DNA of 64,000 nt from JBCDJI01 sp964351865 (GTDB lineage: Bacteria; Verrucomicrobiota; Verrucomicrobiia; Methylacidiphilales; JBCBYL01). The position numbers were made by a program, and so were the translations under genes. Under the pieces are notes generated by a model. It searched no databases, was not told the DNA's origin, and saw nothing but the letters and a program-made list of their open reading frames with translations. Position 1 is the stretch's first letter, and every line of letters begins with the position of its first letter. The stretch lies in the NCBI GenBank assembly GCA_964351865.1, contig CAYGPJ010000006.1:1-64000 (forward strand). The letters are read 5' to 3'. Of this stretch, positions 44,093-52,934 are shown in pieces.

Positions 44093-45271
44093 TTATTCCG
44101 GAATTTTGACTTCGGTCATAATGGTTTCTTCGAAGTTTTTGCCGAGTCCGAACGCCTGAGCTGCTTTGATATGATCCGCTTTGGTGCCGATCGGAACGAC
44201 GGCAGTGTCTTCGCGGCGATATTCCATCTGGAGTAACGCCCAACTGTCGATAGCGACCGGATCCTGGCCAATCATAATGAAGCCCTTGGAATCGGCGTAG
44301 TGAGGATCGAAGGCGGGGCCGCCAGCGTACTGCATGATCAGGCCGTCCATGACGTGCAGAATGATTTTATCGGCGATGACTTCTTTCTGAAGAATTTCCG
44401 CGATGGCGCGCGCGGATGCGGCGCTGCCATCGAGGAAGCGGCGGTGATTATCCACCGACCCAAGTGCCAGAGCAGAGAGGCAACCTAACAGGCCTGCGCC
44501 CGGATGGCTGGTCATCGAGGGAATGTTGATCACTTTATCCACTTCCTTGGTCAGAATATTCGAAAAGTAAGAGCGGTTACTGATCTGGTCGCGAGTGTCA
44601 GGAGTTTTTTCCGGTTCGGCGCTGCCGTCACTGGCAATCACCGGCAGGGCGGTTCCTTTGAACTCATAGTCACCCCAGATCAGGCGGCCGACGGTTTCAT
44701 GAAAGTAGAACACTTCCGGGTCCCATCCACTGCCATCCACGGTCGCCTTACATTGCCACTGGTTATCCGGTTGCATCGGAACATACCCGGCTGAGATCAT
44801 ATGGTGTGGGTTTTTGTCCCAGACGATAATGTCGCCAGGTTGAATGCCTGCTGATACCAGTCCGTCGACGATGGCTTGTACTAGCGATTGGTGAGTGCTG
44901 GTGATGTTGCCGCCGGTAGTGCTGATGCGCAGGCCGATGCGTTCCCCTGGTTTGACGAGGGTTTTCCAGGCTTCGGCGGGTGTGGGTTTTCCGCTCCACT
45001 TGATCAGGCCGGTATTGAAGGCGGAGGTTACTTTAGCGGGATTGGCTTTGAAGCGGGAGATGGTGTTGGGAGCGTGAACCAATACAAAACCGGGCTTGAT
45101 TTCAGGTCGTGCCGCTTTAGCCGGTGGCGCTGCGGGTTTTTCCTCAGGCCTGAGGTTTTGGGCATTACTGTGCGGCGAAAGAAATGTCGCGATAGCCACC
45201 AAGGTGGCTGCCAGCATAGAGGGGAACAGGGAGAAAGTAAGTTTGCGGTGCATTGTGCTTGGCGGTGTCAT
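44093..45271 (-). CDS. Secreted DUF362 protein
   Basis: 392 aa. A signal peptide (about residues 7-38, ending SNAQN) is followed by a DUF362 domain: KPGERIGLRISTTGG, IIVWDKNPHHM, INIPSMTSHPGAG and GQDPVAIDSWALL. Such proteins often carry Fe-S clusters, but no ferredoxin cysteine motif is present here. Function unknown. An ATG six codons downstream (45253) is an alternative start. Its start is 32 bp from the divergent dnaG start. Confidence 0.85.
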   Translation of the reverse strand: MTPPSTMHRKLTFSLFPSMLAATLVAIATFLSPHSNAQNLRPEEKPAAPPAKAARPEIKPGFVLVHAPNTISRFKANPAKVTSAFNTGLIKWSGKPTPAEAWKTLVKPGERIGLRISTTGGNITSTHQSLVQAIVDGLVSAGIQPGDIIVWDKNPHHMISAGYVPMQPDNQWQCKATVDGSGWDPEVFYFHETVGRLIWGDYEFKGTALPVIASDGSAEPEKTPDTRDQISNRSYFSNILTKEVDKVINIPSMTSHPGAGLLGCLSALALGSVDNHRRFLDGSAASARAIAEILQKEVIADKIILHVMDGLIMQYAGGPAFDPHYADSKGFIMIGQDPVAIDSWALLQMEYRREDTAVVPIGTKADHIKAAQAFGLGKNFEETIMTEVKIPE

Positions 45272-45284
45272 AAACCTTGCTCAC

Positions 45285-45290
45285 TATAAC
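45285..45290. promoter_or_regulatory. Shared -10-like sequence between DUF362 gene and dnaG
   Basis: TATAAC reads toward dnaG (19 nt before its ATG), and the reverse strand over the same bases reads GTTATAG toward the DUF362 gene. The two promoters would overlap in the 32-bp gap. Confidence 0.3.
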
Positions 45291-45303
45291 GACTCTTCCT
45301 CAC

Positions 45304-47124
45304 ATGGCAATTTCTCAAGACACCATAGAACGCGTTCGGGAAACCATCGACATTATCGATGTGATTGACAGCTATGTGCCGTTGAAGCGATCCGGAGCCA
45401 ATTACAAAGCGCTCAGTCCGTTCAATAAGGAGAAGACACCTTCTTTTTTCGTAAATCCTGATAAGCAGATGTTCAAATGCTTCAGTAGCGGCCACGGTGG
45501 GGATGTTTTCAAGTTTGTGATGCTGTATGAAAACATTGATTTTCCGGCAGCGGTGAGGCGGTTGGCGGAGCGGGCCGGGATTGAGATCACGGAAGATCAG
45601 GGGGGAGAAGATGCGAAAGTCCGGGAAAAGAAAAATCAGTTACTGACCTTGCACAACATCGTGATGGCACGCTGGCGGGACTATCTGCTGCACGAACCGG
45701 CAGCCGAGGGAGCACGGGAATACATGCGCTCGCGCGACATACCGCTGACCTGGGTGGAGGAATTTGACCTCGGCTATGCCATGCCGGCTTGGGATGATAT
45801 TCAGCAATGGGGACAGTCTAAAGGTTATGACGAATCAGTTCTGCTGGAATCCGGACTGATCCTGCGCAATGAACGCGGCAAGGTTTATGATCGCTTCAGG
45901 GATCGACTGGTCTTTTCGATTCAAAATGACAATGGACAGATTATCGGTTTCAGTGCGCGGGCATTGGACCCGGAGGTCAAAGGAGCCAAGTATATCAACT
46001 CACCTGAAACGCCGATCTTTACCAAGAGTAAAGTGCTTTTCGGTTTTCATCGGGCCAAGCGGCCGATTCTAGATGAGGATGAAGTGGTGCTGTGCGAAGG
46101 GCAGATTGATGTGCTGCGTTGTCATGCCACGGGAATTCTCAATGTCGTGGCGCCATTAGGAACCGCATTTACGGATCAGCATGCGCGTCTGATGGGGCGG
46201 CACACCAAGAATGTGATTCTTTGCCTGGATGCGGATTCGGCAGGTCAGAAAGCGGCCAGTCGTGCGGCTGACGTGATCTTAAATTTGGAGGATGCGGCCG
46301 GAAAGTTGATGGGGGCGGATTTGGGGATTCGGGTGGTCAGGTTGCCGGCGGGTCATGATCCGGATTCGTTGATTCGGGATCTGGGCGTGGATGCGATGAA
46401 GGAATTGATTGCTTCGCCGATGGAGTATATTGATTTTCTGGTCGATCAGACCGGTGTGGGCGAAGGGGATAACAGTCCTGCGGCCAAGCGTAAGCAGGCG
46501 GCTGCGGTGGCGGAATTTTTAGCGCGAATCCCGAACGCAGTTTTAAAAGAGCAGTTGATTTTGCGAGCGGCCATGCGAATGGAAGTGTCGAGCGAGGCGC
46601 TGGAAAAAGAGATCGCGGGCCAGAAACTGCGTCGTCGACGTCCGGAAGTGGATGAAGGTGAGGCGGGTGAAGTCATTGAAGTGTTGGAACTTCACATGCT
46701 GGTAAAAGAAATTCTGGTGGTCATCCTGGCGGATGCCACGCTGATCCCCGAGGTTCAGAAAACACTCAAATGGGAGTGGCTGGAGCAAGTGCCGGGAGCC
46801 CATTTTCTTGAGCGGGTGATGGAACTCTACAACAATGACTTATGGCATGATCTGGCGGAACTCTATCCTCAGTTGAAAGAATCAGAGCAGCAGGAAGTGA
46901 ATAAGCTAGGGGTTGGTAACATGCAAGGTGTTGAAAGGGAAGTGCTTCTAGGAGGAATTTTACAGCTGTGTCATAAAATTCATGAGAATTTTATTCTTGA
47001 AGCACTGCATCGGGTCAATCAACAGCTACGGCAAGAAGGCATTGATTCAGAAAAAATGCGACAACTCCTTGCGTCTCAGGCGGAATTGCTTAAGCTTAAA
47101 AAGACTTTGACAGACCAAAAGTAG
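45304..47124 (+). CDS. dnaG: DNA primase
   Basis: 606 aa from the ATG before AISQDTIE; an upstream in-frame start at 45277 is less likely. It makes RNA primers at the replication fork. The TOPRIM domain is intact (VLCEGQIDVLRC, LCLDADSAGQKAA). The N-terminal zinc-binding domain is altered: Ser38 and Asn41 replace Cys and His (ALSPFNKEKTPSFF), Cys59 remains, and Ser62 replaces the last Cys (FKCFSSGHGGD). The C-terminal helicase-binding region is present. Confidence 0.93.
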   Translation: MAISQDTIERVRETIDIIDVIDSYVPLKRSGANYKALSPFNKEKTPSFFVNPDKQMFKCFSSGHGGDVFKFVMLYENIDFPAAVRRLAERAGIEITEDQGGEDAKVREKKNQLLTLHNIVMARWRDYLLHEPAAEGAREYMRSRDIPLTWVEEFDLGYAMPAWDDIQQWGQSKGYDESVLLESGLILRNERGKVYDRFRDRLVFSIQNDNGQIIGFSARALDPEVKGAKYINSPETPIFTKSKVLFGFHRAKRPILDEDEVVLCEGQIDVLRCHATGILNVVAPLGTAFTDQHARLMGRHTKNVILCLDADSAGQKAASRAADVILNLEDAAGKLMGADLGIRVVRLPAGHDPDSLIRDLGVDAMKELIASPMEYIDFLVDQTGVGEGDNSPAAKRKQAAAVAEFLARIPNAVLKEQLILRAAMRMEVSSEALEKEIAGQKLRRRRPEVDEGEAGEVIEVLELHMLVKEILVVILADATLIPEVQKTLKWEWLEQVPGAHFLERVMELYNNDLWHDLAELYPQLKESEQQEVNKLGVGNMQGVEREVLLGGILQLCHKIHENFILEALHRVNQQLRQEGIDSEKMRQLLASQAELLKLKKTLTDQK

Positions 47125-47210
47125 ATACCTAGACTCCTCGATTCAGTCGTGAATGGAAGCACGCTGAATGGAGCAATTAGCGCAATACCAGCATCTTACG
47201 GAGATTCGTT

Positions 47211-49253
47211 TTGAAAAAAAAGGCAGTGACCACCACGAAAACTAAAAAAGCAGCACCGACTAAAAAAGCGGTAAAAAAGACAGCCAAGAAATCAGCTCCT
47301 AAAAAGGCTCCTGCCAAGGCGGTAAAAAAAGTTGCCAAGAAAAAAACCGTTACCCCCAAAGCAGTTAAAAAAGCTCCTGCGAAAAAAACGGCGACTAAGA
47401 AGACAGCATCAAAGGCAACTGTCAAAACTGACGTAAAAATTTCCGTCAAGAGCATCAAGGATATGGCGTCATCTACCAAAGTAGATGACCAGGTGAAAGC
47501 CGATGTCAAAGCGGTGCTGGGCGACACCAACATCAACATCAATGCCAGTGATTTTTCCGAGAAGGAAATGGTTGCCGCAGTATGGAAGGGCGACGATGAA
47601 TGGCAGAGCAGATTGCGTGATCTGATCAAGACGGCACGTGAACAGGGCTACCTGACTTACGATGATTTACATGAATCATTGCCCGGCACCGTTAATAATC
47701 CCGAGCAGATTGAAGCCGTGCTGGCGTTTCTCAAGACGCTTGAAATTGATGTGATTGATGCATCCGAGGTGGATCGTTACAAGCAGGGTGGAAACAATGA
47801 CGATGACGAGGCTGAAGATGACCGTCCCGGTCAGGCGGCCGTTGCCGAAGCGGACAAAGAAGCCAAGTTAGACATTCTGGATGATCCCGTTCGCATGTAT
47901 CTCAAGCAGATGGGGCAGGTCCCGCTGCTGACGCGTGAGCAGGAAGTGGAGATCTCCAAACGGATTGAAGATGCGGAACTGATGGTGCAGAAACACCTGC
48001 ACAAATTCGGATTTATCGCTCGTGAATATGTCAGTCTGGCTGAAAAACTGGAGCAGGGTCGTGAGCGATTCGACCGAGTGATTCAGGATAAAAAGATTGA
48101 TAGTCGTGAGAAGTATATGAAGACGCTCAAGCGTCTGGTGCGCGACGTGGAAACGACCAATGAAAAGATCAACGACTACTACGATAAACTGACATCACTT
48201 AAATCAGCTACTGCGATTGCCAAAGCCGAGAAGGATAAGGCCAAAGCCGAGGCTCAACTCAGCAAGTATTACGGTAAGTTTTTCTACAAACAGAAAGTGA
48301 CCGAAGAATTTGTCGCCGTCTGTGATAATTTTCATCGCCAGGTGCGTGAACTCAAGCGTGAGCAGACCAAGCTGGAGCGCGAGAAATCACGTGCCAAAGC
48401 AGACAAAGAGCGTCTCAAGTTCGTCGTTCAACAGTTAGAGGAAATGGAGATCAAGGCGCGGATGCCACTCGAGCAATTCGAGAATGATCACCGTGAACTC
48501 AAGAGCTGGTTACGTAAGGCACTTAAAGCGAAGACAGAAATGGTGGAAGCCAACCTGCGTCTCGTGATTTCCATTGCTAAGAAATACACCAACCGCGGCC
48601 TGTCATTCCTGGATCTGATTCAGGAAGGCAATATGGGATTGATGAAGGCGGTAGAAAAATTTGAATACCGTCGTGGTTATAAATTTTCGACTTATGCGAC
48701 CTGGTGGATTCGCCAGGCGATCACGCGCTCGATTGCGGATCAGGCACGGACTATTCGTATTCCGGTTCACATGATTGAAACGATCAACAAGCTGATGCGG
48801 GTGCAGAAGCAGTTGGTGCAGGAATTCGGACGTGAGCCTGTGCCAGAAGAAGTAGCCGAAGAAATCTGCATGCCGGTGGAACGAGTGCGGGCTGTCTTGA
48901 AGATGGCTCAGCAGCCCATCTCACTGCAGGCACAGGTCGGTGACAGTGATGACACGACTTTCGGAGACTTTATCGAAGATAAGAGTGCTGAGAATCCGTC
49001 CGACATGACGGCCTACGCGTTGCTGAAGGAAAAGATCAAGGACGTGCTGACCTCGCTGACCGAGCGTGAACAGCGCGTGTTGGAGCAACGCTTCGGACTG
49101 GTAGACGGCTATAGCCGCACGCTCGAAGAAGTAGGACGCCAGTTCAAAGTGACACGTGAGCGTATTCGACAGATTGAAGCCAAAGCATTGCGTAAGATGC
49201 GTCACCCGACCCGTCTGCGCCATCTGCAAGGATTTTTGGAATCTGAAATGTAG
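47211..49253 (+). CDS. rpoD: Primary RNA polymerase sigma factor
   Basis: 680 aa, TTG start with GGAG about 9 nt upstream. The first 70 residues are a Lys/Ala/Pro-rich tail (for example KKAAPTKKAVKKTAKKSA), like histone H1. Region 1.1 follows (about 120-205), then region 1.2 (DPVRMYLKQMGQVPLLTREQE), a long non-conserved region, region 2 (EANLRLVISIAKKYTNRGLS; STYATWWIRQAITRSIADQ), region 3, and region 4 (TEREQRVLEQRFGLVDG, VTRERIRQIEAKALRKMRH). A complete group 1 sigma factor. Confidence 0.96.
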   Translation: MKKKAVTTTKTKKAAPTKKAVKKTAKKSAPKKAPAKAVKKVAKKKTVTPKAVKKAPAKKTATKKTASKATVKTDVKISVKSIKDMASSTKVDDQVKADVKAVLGDTNININASDFSEKEMVAAVWKGDDEWQSRLRDLIKTAREQGYLTYDDLHESLPGTVNNPEQIEAVLAFLKTLEIDVIDASEVDRYKQGGNNDDDEAEDDRPGQAAVAEADKEAKLDILDDPVRMYLKQMGQVPLLTREQEVEISKRIEDAELMVQKHLHKFGFIAREYVSLAEKLEQGRERFDRVIQDKKIDSREKYMKTLKRLVRDVETTNEKINDYYDKLTSLKSATAIAKAEKDKAKAEAQLSKYYGKFFYKQKVTEEFVAVCDNFHRQVRELKREQTKLEREKSRAKADKERLKFVVQQLEEMEIKARMPLEQFENDHRELKSWLRKALKAKTEMVEANLRLVISIAKKYTNRGLSFLDLIQEGNMGLMKAVEKFEYRRGYKFSTYATWWIRQAITRSIADQARTIRIPVHMIETINKLMRVQKQLVQEFGREPVPEEVAEEICMPVERVRAVLKMAQQPISLQAQVGDSDDTTFGDFIEDKSAENPSDMTAYALLKEKIKDVLTSLTEREQRVLEQRFGLVDGYSRTLEEVGRQFKVTRERIRQIEAKALRKMRHPTRLRHLQGFLESEM

Positions 49254-49311
49254 CCACTGTCTCGGTGGTGCAGGAATTGTCCGAGATGTAATTCCCTGCT
49301 AAATTTAGATC

Positions 49312-49415
49312 GTTTCCGAATTAAGTTCTTACACGGTGACCTGAGTAGGATAAATGTAGGGCAAGATTGCATCTTGCCGGGATAGAAATTGGCGAGATGC
49401 AATCTCGCCCTACAT
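49312..49415. repeat. About 100-bp repeat, copy B (contains two-hairpin unit 49355-49415)
   Basis: Matches 17091-17192 from gtttccgaattaagttct onward. The two-hairpin unit has ends atgtagggc/gccctacat with gcaagat/atcttgc and gcgagat/atctcgc hairpins inside. It follows rpoD. Confidence 0.85.
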
Positions 49416-49452
49416 GTTAAAACATCATTCGGAACCTGCTCTGATTTAACGG

Positions 49453-50208
49453 CTAAGAGCCCGATGTTTCCTTGGAAGCATCGGGCTTTAGTTTTTTATT
49501 CATGGTGCGCAGGCGCTTCGCCAGTACGCGCGCGATCAGAATGCCGGGAGTTTCCTGGGGATTGTCGTGGCTGCCTAGGATTTCTTCGGAGGAAACTCGG
49601 AAGACGGTGCAATCGCTGGTTGCGATGGCGGTAGCTGAACGTGGGGTATTTTCAATGACTCCCATTTCTCCTACCACATCGCCCGGCTCGATCGTGCCAA
49701 TTTCCACTTCGTCTTTACCGGATCCTTGCACCACCTTCAGGGATCCCTCGCGTAAGACATAAGCATCTTTGCTCGGGTCATTTTCCTGAAACAGAATATC
49801 GCCGACTTTCAGGTGTACCAGTCGCTTGCGGTGCAGCCAGTTCATAAATTCGGGTCTAAGATAAGCCCAGGCATAGCGTGCGATAAATCCGATCATGCAT
49901 CCTGCCAGCAGGCCGACTGAGTTTGCGACGATGTCCCCCACTTCCATGCTTCTGCCTTTGAGTACGGTAAGCTGGGCGTATTCGAGTCCGATACCGGCAA
50001 TGACCACTCCGATGAACGCCGGCAAATACCAGATGGGGGGTAATCCCATGATGCAAAGAATCCCCAGTAGGGTGTAGCCGGCGGAATGAACGATTTTATC
50101 TAAGCCGACCTGGGTATTAGAAGCCAGACTTCCCATGGCGATAAAGATAAATCCACCGATCGCGGCAATGACCATAATTTTGCGTAGGCGTGGAGGAATG
50201 TCGTTCAT
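49453..50208 (-). CDS. VanZ-like membrane domain fused to a cyclic-nucleotide-binding domain
   Basis: 251 aa from the ATG before NDIPPRL (a TTG 36 bp upstream is possible). The N-terminal part (about 8-125) has four membrane helices and VanZ-like motifs: LDKIVHSAGYTLLGIL, EYAQL and GRSMEVGDIVANSVGLLAG. The C-terminal part (about 130-235) is a cNMP-binding fold: GDILFQENDPSKDAYVLREG and GDVVGEMGVIENTPRSATA. It may sense a nucleotide or lipid signal at the membrane. The 3' end contains a hairpin that may terminate rpoD transcripts. Confidence 0.85.
   Translation of the reverse strand: MNDIPPRLRKIMVIAAIGGFIFIAMGSLASNTQVGLDKIVHSAGYTLLGILCIMGLPPIWYLPAFIGVVIAGIGLEYAQLTVLKGRSMEVGDIVANSVGLLAGCMIGFIARYAWAYLRPEFMNWLHRKRLVHLKVGDILFQENDPSKDAYVLREGSLKVVQGSGKDEVEIGTIEPGDVVGEMGVIENTPRSATAIATSDCTVFRVSSEEILGSHDNPQETPGILIARVLAKRLRTMNKKLKPDASKETSGS
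49458..49500 (+). terminator. Possible rho-independent terminator for rpoD
   Basis: Perfect arms agcccgatg (49458-49466) and catcgggct (49479-49487), extended by ttcc/ggaa in the loop, then tttagttttttatt. It lies inside the 3' end of the convergent VanZ-like gene. Confidence 0.5.
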
Positions 50209-50268
50209 GATTGGTGAATCTGCCGAAAAATTACATTGGGTCAAGAATGTCGTGAGATTTGCGGAATA

Positions 50269-50390
50269 GGAAAGTGGGTGGGGACACCCACTGCTACAAC
50301 GCGAAGCGTGGAGCGATGCTTTTTGAAATTGTAGCAGCGGGTGCGTGCCGGTCTGTAGCCTTGGCGGAGACTGGTTCCCACCCGCTTTCC
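50269..50390. repeat. Nested palindrome, MITE-like
   Basis: Outer arms ggaaagtgggtgggga and its inverse (50375-50390) match at 14 of 16. Inner arms cactgctacaa and ttgtagcag also pair. It fills most of the gap upstream of the VanZ-like gene. Confidence 0.6.
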
Positions 50391-50448
50391 CGACAGCACG
50401 TCAGCGCAAGAAATGAGGATTTATCTTCGGATACGCAGTGGCTTGCTG

Positions 50449-50454
50449 TATAAT
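50449..50454 (+). promoter_or_regulatory. Consensus -10 element directly before the DUF883 gene
   Basis: TATAAT begins 12 nt before the ATG. Transcription would start at or next to the start codon, a leaderless arrangement. No clear -35 box. Confidence 0.4.
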
Positions 50455-50460
50455 ATTGGT

Positions 50461-50712
50461 ATGAGTAGAGATACAGATTCTTCTTATTTGGCGAATACCG
50501 TTAGCACGGCTAAAAATGTAGCGGTGGAACATGTGGGGGCCAAAGTTGATCGGATGGCACTACGAACGGCTCGCAGTGCGGATCACCTGACAATGGAGGC
50601 GGAACGCTTTATCGTGCGCAACCCGTGGCGGGCCGTGGGAATTGCGGCGGGTATCGGGTTGATTGCCGGATCGCTGATCGCTCTGGCACCACGCACCCAT
50701 AGGGATTCCTGA
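50461..50712 (+). CDS. DUF883/ElaB-YqjD-like small membrane protein
   Basis: 83 aa. A charged amphipathic helical N-terminus (about 1-45) is followed by NPWRAVGIAAGIGLIAGSLIAL, one C-terminal membrane helix (split here). This is the plan of ElaB/YqjD proteins, which tether ribosomes to the membrane in stationary phase in E. coli. That role is inferred from family. No Shine-Dalgarno is seen. Confidence 0.8.
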   Translation: MSRDTDSSYLANTVSTAKNVAVEHVGAKVDRMALRTARSADHLTMEAERFIVRNPWRAVGIAAGIGLIAGSLIALAPRTHRDS

Positions 50713-50768
50713 CTTCACCTTATTTTTTTAGATGACCTCTGCCGGTTCTCTCGGCATGGTCTGTTTCC

Positions 50769-51842
50769 ATGTCCCGAACCATTGATGTTCCATTGTCAGG
50801 TCACGCCTACCGGATTCTTGTAGGCGGCAATGAGGTACTGAAAGATTTGCCTGAGTGCCTTACGGGGTTGGAGGTGGCGTTGGTCACTGACCAGACTGTC
50901 GAATCTCAACCATGGTTTGCGCCATTGCGTGAACAAATTGAAGGAGCTGCAGCCAAATTTCTGCAACTCACCGTGCCAGCAGGTGAAGCTTCTAAATCGC
51001 TGGATCAGTTTTCCGAATGTTGCTCACGTCTGGCTGGAGCCGCTTTCAGTCGCCGCAGTGTTGTCGTGGCGGTGGGTGGTGGCGTGGTGGGTGATCTGGC
51101 GGGCTATCTGGCGGCATCCTATCTGCGTGGCGTTCGTTTTATTCAGATCCCAACGACCTTGCTGGCGATGGTGGACAGCAGTGTGGGAGGAAAAACGGGG
51201 GTGAATCTGCCGGAAGGAAAAAATCTGGTGGGTGCGTTCTACCAGCCTGAAGCGGTCAGGATTAATCTCGAATTTTTGGAGACACTTTCCCCACGTGAGT
51301 TTTCAGCCGGTATGGCTGAGGTGATTAAGTATGGTATGATTCGCGACCCGCAAATTCTGGATCAGGTGGAGTCCGGATCGGTTTCTGACATGGAAGCTCT
51401 GGTGGCGCGCTGTGTGGAAATCAAACGGGATGTCGTGCTGGCGGATGAAAAAGAGACCAGTGGCGTGCGCGCCATTTTGAATTTTGGGCATACGATCGGG
51501 CATGCCATCGAACAATCTTCCGGGTATGGTGTATTTTTACATGGGGAAGCTATTTCGCTGGGAATGACGGCTGCCTGTCAGCTTTCTGAGGCTTGCTGCG
51601 GACTTGATGCGGAGGTGAGTGGCCGACTGGAGGCGATACTGAAAGCTCATCATTTGCCGGTGCGACATGCCGCCTTGGATTATGAGGAGCTGAGGCCAGT
51701 GATTTCCCGCGATAAGAAATCGACAGGCCAATCCATTAACTGGGTGCTATGTCCGGATGCCGGGGAAACGCGGATCACGTCAGATGTTTCAGATGAGGCG
51801 ATTCGTGCCGCGATCAAATATTGTGCCGGGACTGCGGCATGA
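50769..51842 (+). CDS. aroB: 3-dehydroquinate synthase
   Basis: 357 aa. It converts DAHP to 3-dehydroquinate, the second step of the shikimate pathway. VVAVGGGVVGDLAGYLAAS is the NAD-binding segment, and IPTTLLAMVDSSVGGKTGVN is the catalytic one. Metal ligands are in MAEVIKYG, NFGHTIGHAIE and LHGEAISLG. Normal length. The stop overlaps the dprA start by 4 bp (ATGA). Confidence 0.96.
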   Translation: MSRTIDVPLSGHAYRILVGGNEVLKDLPECLTGLEVALVTDQTVESQPWFAPLREQIEGAAAKFLQLTVPAGEASKSLDQFSECCSRLAGAAFSRRSVVVAVGGGVVGDLAGYLAASYLRGVRFIQIPTTLLAMVDSSVGGKTGVNLPEGKNLVGAFYQPEAVRINLEFLETLSPREFSAGMAEVIKYGMIRDPQILDQVESGSVSDMEALVARCVEIKRDVVLADEKETSGVRAILNFGHTIGHAIEQSSGYGVFLHGEAISLGMTAACQLSEACCGLDAEVSGRLEAILKAHHLPVRHAALDYEELRPVISRDKKSTGQSINWVLCPDAGETRITSDVSDEAIRAAIKYCAGTAA

Positions 51843-52933
51843 CCGATCAGGAAGCTTACCTGATTCTCAATGCGCTACCTGCCATCGGCCCGGTACAGAC
51901 CCGGCGCGCGCTTGAGGCGACGGGATCGGTTCAAGCTTTGCTGGCCGATTCCGGCAGTCAATTGGCACGGGTAGAAGGATTAACCCGCCCGGCGATTGAC
52001 GCATTGAAAAACTGGCAGGAACATTTTGACCTGGAAGCGGAGCTGAAGAAAATAGCTCAGCACGATGTGACGATTCTCCATTGGGATCACACGGCTTATC
52101 CTGAGCGTCTCAAAGAGATTTATGATCCTCCACTCGTGCTGTATTGCCGCGGAGATGTGGAAGCGCTGAGTAAACAGGGGATCGGGGTGGTTGGATCACG
52201 GCGCACCACTTACTACGGCCTGGAGACGGCGAAAAAACTTTCCTACCAGATGGCTTATGCGGGGCTTTGTGTCAACAGCGGGCTGGCACGGGGCATCGAT
52301 ACGGCGGCGCATCAGGGCGCGCTGGCTGCCAAGGGGCGGACGGTCGCTGTTTTGGGGTCTTCATTGGATCATCTGTATCCTGCTGAAAATAAAGCATTGG
52401 CGCGAAAAATTGTGGAGCAGCGTGGTGCGGTCATTTCCGAGTTTCCTTTTGGCACACCACCGGATCGGCGTACTTTTCCGATGCGTAATCGGATTGTGAG
52501 TGGAATGAGTATGGGGATTCTGGTGGTCGAGGCAGGTCAATCCAGCGGTGCGTTAATCACGGCCAAGATGGGTTTAGAGCAGGGACGAACCATTTATGCC
52601 GTGCCGGGACAGATCACTTCACCGGAGTCAAAAGGCTGTCACGGCCTGATCAAAGAGGGGGCGAAACTGGTAGAAGATGTGGAAGATATCCTGGCTGAAT
52701 ACGAATTTTCCTTTTCAAAATCGGAAATTGCACCCAAAAGACCATGGCCGGATGATTTATCGCCCGAGGAGAAAAAGATCCTCGAAGTGATGCAAACGGA
52801 GGAAATGCAGATGGATGTGCTGATCCAAAAATGTGGATTGCCATCACCAGCCGTTTCTTCTTCGTTGTTGCGACTGGAAATGCGCAAGCTCGTTCGGCAG
52901 TTACCGGGTAAAGTATTTATAAAGACAGATTGA
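51839..52933 (+). CDS. dprA: DNA processing protein DprA
   Basis: 364 aa from the ATG that overlaps aroB. It loads RecA onto single-stranded DNA during natural transformation. The Rossmann-like core has GIGVVGSRRTTYYGL, NSGLARGIDTAAHQGAL and SEFPFGTPP. A C-terminal winged-helix domain (about 300-360) is present. It is followed after 1 bp by the topoisomerase gene, so the two are coupled. Confidence 0.94.
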   Translation: MTDQEAYLILNALPAIGPVQTRRALEATGSVQALLADSGSQLARVEGLTRPAIDALKNWQEHFDLEAELKKIAQHDVTILHWDHTAYPERLKEIYDPPLVLYCRGDVEALSKQGIGVVGSRRTTYYGLETAKKLSYQMAYAGLCVNSGLARGIDTAAHQGALAAKGRTVAVLGSSLDHLYPAENKALARKIVEQRGAVISEFPFGTPPDRRTFPMRNRIVSGMSMGILVVEAGQSSGALITAKMGLEQGRTIYAVPGQITSPESKGCHGLIKEGAKLVEDVEDILAEYEFSFSKSEIAPKRPWPDDLSPEEKKILEVMQTEEMQMDVLIQKCGLPSPAVSSSLLRLEMRKLVRQLPGKVFIKTD

Positions 52934-52934
52934 T

